A stretch of DNA of 64,000 bases from assembly GCA_023053545.1 (NCBI GenBank), contig JAKZAN010000007.1, positions 10,354,001 through 10,418,000 on the forward strand, in the 5' to 3' direction. Position 1 is the first letter of the stretch. Each line of letters begins with the position of its first letter. Positions 32,231 through 47,349 of this stretch are shown here, in pieces. The notes under the pieces are model-generated. The model worked only from the letters and a program-made list of their open reading frames with translations. It had not been told where the DNA came from and made no database searches. Source of the DNA: Lepidurus packardi (Eukaryota; Arthropoda; Branchiopoda; Notostraca; Triopsidae). Made by a program: the position numbers and the translations under genes.

Positions 32231-32961
32231 AGCGAAACAAATAGAATCACTTGGGACTGTAAATGAACACTGAGGAATTCATTCCAACATACACTCGTAT
32301 TATAAGTAAGCACTTCCTACACGTTTCCTTCCATTATTCGAGAACCGTGTCTTTCCATTAATCCAACCCTACCCCCGTCCATTGTATTAGAAAGAGGTGC
32401 ATGTATATGATTTCAACTCAGACATTTAAAACGTCATCTTGAAAGTCATCATTTTGTGCAATTTAAGATATAGAAAAGTAATGGCATCAAGGACATTTCT
32501 TATTTTTGGAATAAATAAGCAGGAAAAAATAAACAAGCACTCTGCTCCTAGATGGCACTATAATCGCTCAGTTCTCATTATCACCCTACGATTCAAAATA
32601 CTTTTCTAACGAAAATACATTAATTGTATCATCAAGGATTTTAATTTACGATCAGTATATATTTTTTTTAAATCCAGCTTAGTAATACTAGCTATGTTTG
32701 AAAAAAAAATGTCTGAAAGCGTTTTGTTTTCCTAATTATCTGTACTAACTTCGTGCGCCGATTCGCCGGTCAGCCAAATCTGGCGGTTCGCTGGCCAACT
32801 TAATGCGATGCGATTCGCTACCGAAGTCACGTGGCATAAACCATGCCTATAGCTTACGCTTATAATGGTCATAACAAACGCTATTTTGTCGTGGGAAACG
32901 TTTAAATATTGCGCAATTAAGCGTTTAAATGATATAAATAAATAGTGTAAACTAGTCTACG
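32231..32961. promoter_or_regulatory. divergent promoter region, ABCC / THAP gene
   Basis: 731 bp between divergent start codons. CCTAGATGGCACTA (32548-32560) resembles a CTCF-type site. The stretch 32750-32840 is a CG-containing island with short internal inverted repeats (GATTCGCCGG, GGCGGTTCGC, GCGATTCGC). The rest is AT-rich. Confidence 0.45.
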
Positions 32962-33920
32962 ATGTCAGCAAATTGTGCAGCGCCTCGTTGTTATAATAAA
33001 CGCTCAAATACGTCTCAAGAAGTGTCATATTTCTCGTAAGTTTTTCATTTTTTTGTATTAATCATTCAATAACAAAAAAGATTCATATATTCTACAGAAT
33101 TTTCTCGTTCTTAATCTCTTTTTTACACTTTTCTTTCCCGTAGGTTCCCGAAGAAACTAGAACTAAGAGAAGCATGGGTCAAAGCCACGAAACAACTTCA
33201 CTTTATACCGTCAAATACTTCCTATCTTTGCTCCGAGCATTTCAAAGAAGAACAAATAGATAGAACTGGCCACTCAGTTTGCCTTCGTGAAGGAGCAGTA
33301 CCTTGCATCTTCGATTTCCCCGTCTACTTCGAGAAAGTAATTAATTCTTCTTAAATCTTTGAAATTGTAACCTCTTGATTAGAAGTTTTCTTCTTTTTTT
33401 GCAGAGCTTACATACTAAAAAGCCTTCTACTGTGCGAAGAAGCAGGAGAAAACGAAAGAAACCTACAGAATATTGGTTAATTTCTCATTTTTATTGAATT
33501 TCTATCAATTTGTGTTATTATTTTTTATTTTTTTTTAGTGAATTGAAGTCTCGGAAGCCTAATACGAACTCAGAAATCGATTCTGTTGCTTCAGTGGTCC
33601 AGTTCGTGAAAGATAAAGCGGCAGAATTGCTCAAAGTTTGCAATGAAGATGGCCAAACGGCCAACAACTCGTTTAGCGAGTTCAAGTCGACAGTTTTGCA
33701 GATATTAGACAGTATACGCGACGAACTTGTGAAATTCGAGGACAGAATGCCTGTGAATGTGGAACCTGGCGCTAAGGAAGGGCTTTCTGCATCTATTTCT
33801 GCTACTTCTGGTCTCATTGAGCGTAACGATGGTAATTTAAGTGTTTGTCCTTTGGAGCTGAAGCGAAAATTACTTGCGGCTCTTAATGGTGCGAGCGAAA
33901 AGACCAAAGTTAGTGATTGA
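32962..33920 (+). CDS. THAP-domain zinc-finger protein
   Basis: Four exons (32962-33035, 33144-33336, 33405-33475, 33539-33920) join in phase to 239 residues. The first 85 residues are a THAP domain: MSANCAAPRC (C5, C10), FPKKLELREAWV with the invariant Trp, CSEHF supplying the last Cys-His zinc pair, and GAVPCIF matching the AVPTIF box. A very basic linker (KKPSTVRRSRRKRKKP) likely acts in nuclear localisation. The C-terminal 130 residues are helical and polar (KDKAAELLKV, VLQILDSIRDELVKF) and could form a coiled coil; no transposase domain is present. THAP proteins are sequence-specific DNA binders derived from P-element-type transposases; the target is unknown. Confidence 0.88.
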
Positions 33921-34729
33921 GTTGATTCGCTAACCTGTTTAAGGATTTTTGAGTTCCTTTTCTGTGCGGGAATATTTAATTTTTGCAATTTATGAAATTT
34001 ATGAAAGATCAATTCAAGTTGAAACTTACGTTTTTCTTGAGCATGGCCAAGTACGCTTGAACTTGTAAATATTTCGGATTTATAAAAAGATGCGTTTATT
34101 TAGTCTTTATTACAATATTATTAGTAATATATTACAGAACTATTTTTACAGTATTATTTAGTAATATTACAACGGTTTCATTTTAGAAACAGTGTAATTG
34201 AATAACTGTTAGATTGAAGGGCGTGGTTAGTCAGCTTGTTTTTGTTTTTTTACTAAGCTACTACTTTTTATTAGGAGCCTTTTGGCCCGAGAAAAATACT
34301 TTTAAACTCGACTAAGCTACTATAGCTTATAGCCATATAAAACAGGGTACCGTAAAAACAATGTATTGCTTATGCGATTGGCTTCTGCCGGATAAAGCAT
34401 TTCTGCGTGCCATTTTTACACTTGAAACATGACCTTTAGTAACGTTTTTTAAAGTTAAACGGTATTTGAGTCCGATTCCTAACGGTCAATGAACTAATTC
34501 GCAGTTCGTTTTGGGCTGCGCAGTCCACCATTGTTGCTTTTCGCATGTTAGTTAGTCATGTTAGTCAGGCCATCTAGGGAGAACTGTAACAAGCTTTCAC
34601 TGTACACGGCATCTTTAAGTGTTGTGTCATTTCCTGAACAGTTTTCGTATATTTGTAAAAACAATTGTGTGCGCATTTACTGGTGAAGTCATTGGCTAAT
34701 TCCTCAACTGTAGCCATCCAGTTAACACT
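33921..34729. other. intergenic region between THAP gene and PSMC3
   Basis: About 800 bp without a supported exon. Contains TTATTAGTAATATATTAC-type AT repeats (34100-34165) and GCCATCTAGGGA (34569-34580), again similar to the CTCF-like motif. The PSMC3 promoter is presumably within the last 250 bp. Confidence 0.45.
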
Positions 34730-36849
<2,120 letters not shown>

Positions 36850-37400
36850 ATGGGAAAGTACGAAAAGGAAAAATCAAACAATAACGATGATAAAGAAAAG
36901 GAGACATAAACGGGAAACTTGAATGTAATAACCTTGGGTTAATCATATTCATACACTTGTCAAACTGCTTTAATGGGACTTCCTCAGTGTTAAAACTGAA
37001 GGGATTTAACTAGTAGCAATAACAAGAATGTGACACGAAGAAAAACTGACTTTTGGCAATGCGAAGAAACCTTGAGCGAATGGGAGATTCTGAGTTCAGT
37101 TTGAATTTGAAAAACTTTCTCTTCGGAAGTTCCTAGAATTCGCAGTTTGGAAAGTAAGATTCGTCATTGAGTTCCACTGAACTTGCACTATGCTATATCA
37201 TATTGCATGGATCATGGAATGTCAGCCAAGAGTCGTGAACTCTTTTAAAAGCTCAATTAGAACCATAAGTAATTTAGAACAAAATTCAGGCTCTTAACTA
37301 CGACACAAGCATAGCTAGTTACAGTAAAATAACTTCTTTTATTTGAATTGTGAAGATTAATTGGAATTGAAAAGATCAAGAGTTTGGAATGCCAGTAACT
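36850..37400. other. 3' flank of PSMC3, no gene seen
   Basis: AT-rich sequence after the stop codon, likely including the 3' UTR. No clear coding content; no canonical AATAAA close to the stop was noted. Confidence 0.4.
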
Positions 37401-38200
37401 TCCAACACGTTAAGGGCAATTTCCAGTGCTAAAATGTAGTAATATCACCCTTACTGCGGTTTAGCGTGAATAAGGCGTTTTTACCATACTTCCACATAGG
37501 AAAATCGCCCTTATCGTCGTTGGATGTTACTAAGGTCTATCTTCCCTAGTTAAAGCATAGGAAACTCGCCTCTAATGAACTTATATTATACTAAAACTAG
37601 ATTTAGAATCTTCCAGTAGTGTGCTTGCGAAATTTTAACACTAATTCCTGCTAGTCCAAGACGGCAAGGTCAATTTCCAATGGTAAAGCATGGGAAAATC
37701 GCCCGTATTGCGGTTTGGCGTTAATAAGGCCTCGTTTCCATACATAAGGAAATCGCCCTGGTCCTCTTTTAATGTTACTAAGGTCTATGTTTACGGGTTG
37801 TAGCGTAGGAAAGTCGCCCTTATCGTCTTTGGATGTTACTAAGGTCTATCTTCCGTAGTTAAAGCATAGGAAACTCGCCTCTAATGAACTTATATTATAC
37901 TAAAACTAGATTTAGAATCTTCCAGTAGTGTGCTTGCGAAATTTTAACACTAATTCCTGCTAGTCCAAGACGATAAGGTCAATTTCCAATGGTAAAACAT
38001 AGGAAAATCGCCCGTATTGCGGTTTGCCGTTAATAAGGCCTCGTTTCCATACATAAGGAAATCGCCCTGGTTACTAAGGTCTATGTTTACGCGTTGTAGA
38101 GTAGGAAACTCGCCTCTAATGAAATTCTATTATACTAAAAATAGATTTAGAATCTTCCAGCTCGCGAAATTTTATCCAAACACGCAATTGATAGGTTTAA
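37401..38200 (-). repeat. dispersed-family array A (reverse orientation)
   Basis: Repeated CATAGGAAAATCGCCCTTAT-type elements, the reverse complement of the AAGGGCGATTTTCCTATG core. A larger unit of about 308 bp is visible: TCCAGTAGTGTGCTTGCGAAA occurs at about 37612 and 37920. Short open frames here are repeat-derived. Confidence 0.85.
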
Positions 38201-41200
38201 GCTAATAGTCGAACGTTTCAGAGCAGCTCCACGGGGCAGTAGCTCCCAAAAAAAGGCTTTGATAAAAAAAGGAGCTTAACGGATGACATAGACCGATGCT
38301 CAGTGGCGATAATCATGGCAGCGTACACCTGTTGGCATACGTCATGCTGCTCTCATGCATCGTAACCAGAATGCTACTGAATCCTGGCCATTACGACGTT
38401 AAAGACAGCCTTACTCAAGACGAAAAACATAACAAAAAGAAGCTTGACAGATTTACACCCATCTTTTTCCGCCATTTTGTCGTTCGCTGCACGCAAATAG
38501 CGAATGGCCGTTGCCTTGTCTATTGACTACCTTCATAACTCAATTTTTTTTTTTTATACTATTACCATAATATTCTTTAAGGAAAAGAACAAGGCGTAAA
38601 GTTGGAATACAATTTTTTGTAGAAAATTAAAACAAAATAACCCAAAAAAAAGAGTTTAAACTTACCTTGTAAAGCAAGTTGTGGTAAGTTGAACGTTCTC
38701 CATCTTAATTGCCCCCTCTTGCGGTTGCCCTTCTGTGCATACATATAGGCTACTTTTTTTTTATTTTCTGTACTTTTTCTTTGTTTGTTTTTTGGTTTGT
38801 TATTGTTTATAGTTATTAAGAGAAAAATGGTTTGGGGGAGGGACTGAGGAAAGGGATTTTATTTATGTGACTTGCCTTTTTTAACAATCCGACCACGATC
38901 AACGAAACGGCACAAATTTATAATGGACGGCAAGAAATTGTTAATGATAGCTTGTGCATAATCTGATGTTTAAAACACAACCTCAAAAAGAGGTTTTTAA
39001 CATTGTAAATTCAAACCTTCCAACGGCTCAAGAGGTTGCCATTAGCCACCGAGATTCAGTGTTGGCAAACCGCTATAGCAGTAACGCAGCTGCGGTTTGG
39101 GTTTTGCGAACGTTTTTCGACGGCTCCGCACGCGGTTCCGGAGGGGTACCGTGAGGGCTAATGTTGATGGACAGGCTGAGAAAAGGTTAGGAAAAGTGAG
39201 GCATCGGGAGTCAATTTTCTCTTTCCTCTTCCTGACAAGAAAAAAGTGAGGGGGCGCTTTTCGGTATTTTGAGCCCTTATCGACATGGAGGGGTTAGGGG
39301 GAGGGTGAAAGTTCAACTAACTTTGGAGGGTTTCAAGACTGATTGAGGGACTGAGAGGGTCAAATGCCCCTTGTTTTGGAATGTTCTACAATTTGGAAAC
39401 GTTCTAGTTTGGGAGGTAGTGGGGGGGGGGAAGGGCTTTTTGCCGAATCGTTTCCGAAATGTCCCAAGACACAAAGAACACAGCAGCGTCACATTGCAGT
39501 TCACGCTTGGCAAACCATGTGGAATCCGCACAGGTAATCGAATTTTACAGAATTAATTGAAAATGAAAGAAAATTAGGGTTTTTATGAAAGTGAAAGGAG
39601 AGTCGTTTGGGGCTCCCCGGGGTTTTCTAGGAACTTAAACTGAGGATAACACGAGCTTCAAGGATTTTGTTACAATTAAAAGACTTCAAAGGAAGTTATT
39701 AATATTTTATCTAGAAAAATTATTAATACTCAAGGAAGGTTGCAATATAACTAGATAGATTCATTGATATACAATTTAGTATTTTTGTAGAAACATTCTT
39801 TCGGATTGAAACCAGATACAGGACGCTTATCCACCAACCATTAAAAACGCCCGTGTATAACTACTGTAACCTAGTAGGCGCTACGGGGTCGCCAACCGTC
39901 ACCGCACGGGCCCGCGACCATAACTCTTAACTGATTTCAATTATGAAATACTCCTGAACTATGGCCCCTAAAAATGTAAAAAATTAAATTAAATACCATC
40001 TATCTATGAGCTTCATTTCGTCTCTGAAATCTCCCTTAATTTTACAAATTTAGCCCAGTCTAACTCCAATTAAGTAAACGTCACCCAACTTCGCAAAAAT
40101 GATTTTAACAATCATTCTTCCCCATAAGTAACAAATACCAACTTCTTTCTTAATGAGAAACAGGTTTCACAGATACTCGCATTAAAGTTAACAAGAAGAT
40201 ATCCCACCTAAAAACAAGGGTCCGAAAAAGAAAAAAGAAAAAAATATGTCGTAAGCATTCGGTATCTGGAATAGTCATCTTTTATTCTGGACAAGGTGGC
40301 TCGGGCCGCCGAGGATTCCGGCTTGAATACTAACGAGCTTGGCCTTGATCAACGGCTCTGAGAGAGTCTTGGGGACAGTGATGGACAACCTGAGCACCGT
40401 ATCATTGTGTTTCCCAAATTTGATTTTGTTTTTCTTTTCGGGACCCTAGTCCCTTTTTCTGACCGATTCGCTATGCCCAAAAATTCCTTTAGGACCCCAA
40501 ATTATTTATTCAAAACTAGTGGCACCACAGAATAATAAGAATTTTTGGTCAGTTCGGTTAAAGAACTGTTTATAAAATGTCCCTTTTTTCTGAGCCCGAA
40601 CGACTCCTCTCCCTCCCTGTCTGGGGGGGGGGGACTATCTCCAAAGGTGGATGGTGAACGTTTACTCATATGGATGGAGACGTCGGACCTGCTTTACAAG
40701 GCAATGGCATCTTGTTATCGTTCGCTTTTTGAATCCAGCATGAGCGACAAGTCGAGTTATTCATTTTGTTTTTTTATTTTTATTTCAGATTAAGAATACA
40801 CAAATTAATAGGAATTTTAACTGTAAGAACGTGGTCCAGGGAAAAAATACTCCTGGTTACGGACACTTATCGTGTTAACTTGAAGAACTTGCACTCCATT
40901 TTTTATTGATTTTTTTGTATATTTTGAAAAAAAAAAATTTAGTTAATTTTTTTTTTTAATTCACTAAAAAAATTTAGTGAATTTTTTTTATGTTGGATTT
41001 GCGTTAAGCTAACTTGTCATAGTGATAAATTTCAATCTGAAAGGGAAATTATTTTGTATTGTTACACTGTTTCGAGTTTCCACCTGTGTTAGGTTATGGA
41101 TTAATGGACCAATAAAAAAAATCCCGACAAGTCATTTGAAACTCGTCCAAAGAGATCTATAGGTACAGTGTTTGGGGTAATTAATCATGTGCGTGTACAC

Positions 41201-43790
41201 ATCCTGTTCTTAATAGCCTTTTTTTCAGCCAGGTGATAATCTTTTAGAAGAAATATTATTCACAACGAGTTTTTGGTTTTTACTTTAATTTAAAAAAAAA
41301 ATAATTTAAAAAAAAACTCAACAGCTGGTTTATCGCAAGGTTGTTCTTTTATAATCTGACTCGTGAGATTACAGTAGTCACGGTGGCCATGCCAAATGCA
41401 CTTTAGAAAAAAAATAAAGAAAGAAGGAAAGGGTTTGTACTCCTAATTATACTTTCAGAGATGCAAGATGCAACGATATCTAAACGGTTCGTATCCTTTT
41501 CGCGCGAATCATACATTTAAAATTATTATAATGGCTGTTTAATATACAATGGAAAAGTTGCAACCTTAAAAGGGGCAAAATGGATGGAACGCTAAGTGAT
41601 TTACTGTTTAACGTTAAATATGTAATAAAAAAAATTAATATAATAAATGTAATAATATAAATAAATATAAAAAAAAAGTTTTTTTTTTCACCACAAAGAT
41701 AGTTTTGTTAAGCGGAGATTCTTTGGTATTTTTTATATAATTACTAGCTTTGTAATCGGAGAGTTTTCCCAAATTGAAACCATAAAGGTTTAACAGATTT
41801 AGCAACGCGCCTTATCGAGCCGCCGCCTCCGCTAGGGGCGCTGAGTGCAGCTCAGGTTGTTGTAGTAACGTAAATAAGTTTCCATACTCGCTCTAACGCC
41901 TCTAATTTTAGCCAATACCTATTTTGTAAAATTCCATAATTTATCTAATGATATCTTTATTTTTTTATAAAAAATGCGCATTGGTTTTTGTAGTGTTATA
42001 GTTTTTTAATTGTTAAAAAATGCATGTAAGGCCCTTAAAGTTCTAAAATTCTACATTTAGGGAAGGTTTCCATCAAGGAGCATCTAGAAAGGAGTCGACA
42101 CTAATGGGAAAGTTTTAAGCCAGATTGCCACCGTCGCCATCTGTTTCCAAGCCCCGAACTTCCCGGAAAGAATGTTTGATAATTGTTCGTATCATAAGGG
42201 ATCTTTGAATTGTATACGTGTACCTGTGATTAGAAATAAAAAATCTTTACATGTTATTTGAGTTAAGGAGCCGCAATATCATTTGAGCAAGTGTATTCTA
42301 TGTGTGAGACTTAAATAAAAACAATGTAAACAACACACGGACTTGTATTTATTTTGAAATATATTTGACTCGTAAACAATAATAATATATTTTTCACTTA
42401 TTTTATACCTATTATTCTTCTTATTACTTCTTCTTATTTATTATTATTATTATTATTACTTATTACTTACTTCTTATTCTTATTACTTATTTATTATTAT
42501 TATTTTTCACTTATTATATACACACAAAGAAATAAGATATGATTCTACAAACTTCCAGAGAATACAAGCTATGGCTAGGCGACAGTCCTATTTCGATAAA
42601 TTGGACCCAAGATGGATGCTACCTAGATACACCAGCTTAGATGAATTGGGTACATTTTCTTTTTTTTTTTAATTTTTCTTTTTTTTACTTGTGTAGTATT
42701 AAGGGTATCATCCCAACATTTTTTTCAGGTATTTAGCGTTAAACAACGCAGGTGTTTTCATAAATGATCACGTATTTCAAGTGTTACCTTACTGAATGAG
42801 AGCACTCTCCCCAAGAAGGTCCACTTCCGCTCTTTTCCTTTTTAAAGAATCATTATTCTGCCCATCTGGCATCGATCCTGGTAGACTCTCTACTCCAAAA
42901 GGCAGGTCAAAAGGAGGGGGTTTTCCGGGTACTGTCGTTCCAGTTCCACTTTGGCGGAAGATCGCTTGCTCTTGCTCCATAATACCATGTTGAACACGGG
43001 TTTAGACCCGCCTCCTATAAGGGGGGGCAGGTTTGAAAACCTCGGCCAAGTCCATTTGGTGTCGTCCAACCGCACTATAATTATAGAGTGTAGTACTATA
43101 TACCCTTACTTTTGGCTCCTTCGCTGCTCTCTCCATCTCTCCATCTTCTCCATCTTCTCAATCCTGTCATCCTTCCATCCTTGAAGAGAAAGGGGAAATC
43201 ACCGTTCAAGGGAACGAAAGCAGAAGCTTCTTCATCCTAAAACTTTCAGAAGAAAATCAACTTTAAATTTTAAAAAAAAAATCTTTTTTTTTTTTTTTTT
43301 TAAATCATGATTGGCTCCTGATGGGATTTTTGACATGAGGAGACGCATGTCAAACCTTCTTTGAGAGCAGTGTCAATCACCTGTATATACCTTCACGAAG
43401 AATCTCCTTCAACTTCCAAGTAGAAACGTGGTAGAAACCGCTCGAACCCACTGGAGCAACAAATTGGACAGTACCCCCCATTTGGGGTACTTTTATTACC
43501 TTTTTTTGGGGTGCTGCTCCCTCTATCGTTTAATTTTCCAAGTAGTCGACTTTTTCTACATCCGAGAATTATTATCATTTTATTTTTTAGTAGTATTTTA
43601 TTTGGGCCCGCCCCAAGGCCGACAGTCCATCATTGCGAATGGCATGGGTTATGACGACCAAATTGGAGGGTTCGCTTGTGTACCTGGTCTTCATCCCCAT
43701 CGGAAGACCCTTTTGCCCGCGTGGCTCCAGGTTATGTTTACGTCATACAATTTTTAAAACTTTAAAAGTACTCTAAAAAGAAATGCCATG
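38201..43790. other. 5.6-kb region with no recognised gene
   Basis: AT-rich with homopolymers (38547-38556, 40928-40937, 41290-41300), a G run (40623-40632), TTA/TTATTAC microsatellite (42380-42520) and pyrimidine-rich stretches (43120-43170). A CCCCGTAGCGCC-like element sits in reverse at 39875-39900. Short open frames at 38296-38526, 38954-39154, 39313-39556, 40545-40793 and 42789-43184 show no family motif or good splice context. Confidence 0.5.
42571..42795 (+). CDS. possible two-exon small protein
   Basis: ATG at 42571 opens a frame with sensible composition (MARRQSYFDKLDPRWMLPRY...) to a donor GG/GTACAT at 42649. Joining to the acceptor AACGCAG at 42751 keeps phase and ends at TGA 42793-42795 after 40 residues. 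The pyrimidine-rich intron end (TTTTTTTTTAATTTTTCTTTTTTTT) is typical. I recognise no family; it could also be the last exons of a longer gene. Speculative. Confidence 0.2.
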
Positions 43791-44270
43791 CTAGCATAGA
43801 ACTACGTAATAACTGATCTGATAGGTAACTTTGGGTTGGCTTCTTAGCGAATGACGATAAGGGCGATTTTGCTATGCTCAAGTGGAGAAAAATAGCCCTT
43901 AATAGCACGAAACTGCAGTAAGAGCGATTTTAATATGCTTAAGTGTAGAAAAGTAGCCTTTAGTAGCACCAAACTGCAATAAAGGCGATTTTGCTATGCT
44001 TATGTCTAGGACCTAGCCCTTAACAGCACGAAACTTCAGTAAGGACAATTTTGCTATGCTTAAAGGGAGAAAGTAGCCTTTATTAGCACCAAATTGCAAT
44101 AAAGGCGATTTTGCTATGCTTATGGCTAGGAACTAGCCCTTAATAGCACGAAACTTCAGTAAAGGCGCTTTTGCTATGCTTAAAGGGTGAAAGTAGCCTT
44201 TAGTAGCACCAAACTGCAATGAGGGCGGCTTCTATGCTTAAATGGTGAAAAATAGGATTATTTTGTACGT
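43791..44270 (+). repeat. dispersed-family array B
   Basis: Six or more units of about 60 bp with GGCGATTTTGCTATGCTTA and AAGTAGCCTTTAGTAGCACC. It is preceded by ACTGATCTGATAGGTAAC, which resembles the left end of the blocks at 47.4 and 51.0 kb. Confidence 0.85.
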
Positions 44271-46279
44271 TTACATTGCGTTTTTCTTTCTTTAGAAAAG
44301 TTTAAAAGGTATTTCACAAGACCGATAGGTCTTCCAGGGAATTACTGCAGCTACTTCGATGTTCACCCGCAATGGTTTTTATTTTCTAGATTTTTTTTAG
44401 AGGTCATTTTATTTTATTTTTTTTTGTTCAGATTGTAAACCTGCTTGCCTTCGCACCTGGCCTCCGTGTCCCTATGTTAAGGTGTGAAAAAATTCAGAAG
44501 TGGTGGCTGCTGTGAAGTGAAGAGTAGAAAAAAATCGTAAAAACGTGAGTTGGGGCAAAAGGGATAAGGATGGAACAGATTATTTTTTTTTTCCAAAATA
44601 TATTTTGGTGGTTTTACACATAACACACGTGGGGTGGCTTCCCGTGGTGGTTGGCGCCGTCTTGGCGGCCTTTTTCGCGCCTCGCCCCACGGGAGACGAC
44701 ATTTTCCTTAGCGCTTCCAATAAATCTTTTTTCATTGAGAGCAAATGAAATTCAGAAAACCTCTAGTTTTGATGGTTAGGTTCTGGGGAAATACCTTTGG
44801 CTGCACTTTTTAGCGACAAACAGCCATCTTAACCTATTCCTTAAAGGGACTCAGCTTCGCTAGACAATTTCAACCCCAAAAGATTTGTTTTTAAACTTCA
44901 CAGGATTTTCCTTCACAGGAAGGCTTAGATCATCTGGATTCTTTCCTATTTTTTAAAATTATTTTGGCATCGTTTTTGCCCAACTTATGAGTGTTTAACT
45001 AGTAAAGGGATTTGTGGTTCTTAACCCGTGCGCCAAAGGTCGGGGGCCCCGTAGCGCTACAGGAAAGGCTTAGCTCCCCTAGGGCCTCCATCGCTGCTTT
45101 CGTTCTCACTTATTTCTATACGATTTTTTGGGCAGCGTAGTTTACCGACTAGTTAGTTATCGAAGAGGTGGTCATAAATCCATGCGGAAAAGTTAGGCTC
45201 GCTTGCCCAGTTTTCATAGAACGTTTTGAAGCGTCCCTACTTGGTATTTCATTGTTGACGGGAGTACGCTCTTAGCCCTTGCGGAACAGGTCGTAGACCC
45301 CGTAGCGCCTCGCCTTCCCCGTTTGCATTTAATTCGTTGGCAGCGTTACTATTGCACTTAAAAATTGGCGAAATTTGCACAAGGTACTCCTTGCATAGGA
45401 CCATTGGACAATCGCATTGAATATGTTTCCAAGGGGACAGAAATTAAATAAACTTAGTTACACCATTCTCGAAAGTTATGGAAATTACCAAAAGCTAGTA
45501 GACTTCAGAAAGTTTATACACTTTCCAAGTGTGTTTGAAAACAGCTTTGGAGATCCCTGGACGAGAAAAAATGTTTTATTTTCCGTAATTTTCTAATCTA
45601 TGTAAGTCACACCTTTGGGATGTTTTCGTGGCTTTGCTAGGCATGTGTGCGCCCCCCTAAGAACCCTTGCGTGTTGCTTCTAACGGTCCCTTTTCCCAAA
45701 GGGCGCAGCCATTCTTGCGGCTGGGAGAATGACCTATTCCCTTTAACTTTACTCCAGCGCAACACGCAAAGACCATCTCCCAAAACACGCATGTGCGCCA
45801 AAAAACGTATGGTGTGTATATAAATGTAATATACGTCTACCATATATACATGGACACACATGGCAAAAGAAACAACTTTGCAAGTTGTAAAAAGCCTCCT
45901 TTTAGAACTCCGCCCTTATCTTGATTTACGTCTGCCGCTAAATACTAGGCATCGTCAAGGCGCAAGCATATAAATCTGACTCTATATAGCGCCATTAAAA
46001 TGCTGCTAGCCATTGTTATCCCCACCTTTTCCTTTACAATTGATTCCTGAATCTTCCATCTGAAAACCGTAGGACCATTCCCATGCTTCTTCTCTAACAG
46101 CAATAAATCCAAATCGACTTTGTTAAACTTAAGTTCTTTGTTAAAGTTAACTTTGTTAAACTGCATAGCTTAGCTTTGTTACACCCTAGCTACCGCAAGG
46201 TGGCGCGCAGTGTTTTGTATGGGTTGTATAGAACGCGCATGGATGGAACACGCTACAAAGCGGCAAATTAGACCTTGGT
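44271..46279. other. 2-kb region with no recognised gene
   Basis: Contains two copies of a GGTCG...CCCCGTAGCGC element (45035-45060 and 45280-45306). A CTCF-like CAAGGTGGCGCGCAG lies at 46196-46210. No exon with family or splice support. Confidence 0.45.
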
Positions 46280-46470
46280 AAGATTCAAATGTCGACAAGG
46301 GCGATTTTCCTATGTTGTCAGGATAGAAAATGAGCCTTAGTAGCACCAAACGGCAATAAGGCCGATTTTCCTATCTTGAAGGGTATAGATTGAGCCTTAG
46401 TAGCACCAAACTCCAGTAAGGGCGCTTTTGCTATGCTTAGACACAGGAAAGTACACCTTCGTAGCATAAC
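46280..46470 (+). repeat. dispersed-family array C (short)
   Basis: Three units: AAGGGCGATTTTCCTATG, AAGGCCGATTTTCCTATC and AAGGGCGCTTTTGCTATGCTT, each followed by TTAGTAGCACCAAAC or a variant. Confidence 0.85.
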
Positions 46471-47340
46471 ATCCTCAATTTGCATTCGATTTCCTAGTGT
46501 TTTCCCCGTTCTGCCATTCTAAGACACTATAGAAAGCTTAAGCTACACTACACGGGAGTCCTTTAAGGGTTAACGGTTCACAATCTATCTATATGTGATG
46601 TTAAAGAAACGACTTGAAGGCAAAAAAAAATTGTCCGTCTTCCCAGGAAAGTTTTTGGGGGTTTGACAGCCACCCTGACGGCCGCCCTGTGTGAGATTTA
46701 CGGTCACCAAATATGGTTTTCTCTCCTTCACCTTCTTTTGTAACTGCAGAGTTCCACAGAACTGAAGGAACTATCTTCTCTACATAAAGCATCTGCTGTT
46801 TGGTGGTTTGGGGAACCATGCACGAAAACAGTAGGGGGGCGTGTCATGGTTTATCACGCCCATGCCTTTCAATACAAATGGCTGGTATTATTTTGCTTGT
46901 TTCTTGTATTCCATACTGGATTTGCAAGGATGGTTGTTGGTACCACCAAAAAAAAAAAAAAAAAAAAGCGGCAATTCTAGTGGTTATTGAAGGCGGCAAA
47001 AGCATAGTTATAACTATGGTAATAGTCTTTTGCCGAAAAGTTTTTAGTAGAAAATAACAGGCCACTTAAAACCCAAAGAATCGGATCCCCGAAAAGAAGA
47101 CAAAAGAGCGTCATTATGATCTTATAACTTCAAAAACCAGCGGACGAGGCGTAAAAGCCCCCCCCCCCCCCCCATCTAACTTATTCTACCGGAATTGTCA
47201 TGGTTTTATTAGGGCCATTCCACCTTTAGGCCGAAAGGAACTTTCCAGGCTGCTTTATGGCACGTAATTACCTTACGCAATTAAACCTCTCTTTATCTTT
47301 CTCTTTCTTATACCTCCGGTTGCGCTCTCTCGTGTTTCTT
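46471..47340. other. intergenic, no recognised gene
   Basis: Contains a 19-20-bp A run (46947-46966) and a C run of about 16 bp (47158-47173). Opposite-strand open frames overlap the A run and are not credible. Confidence 0.45.
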
Positions 47341-47349
47341 GTATACACG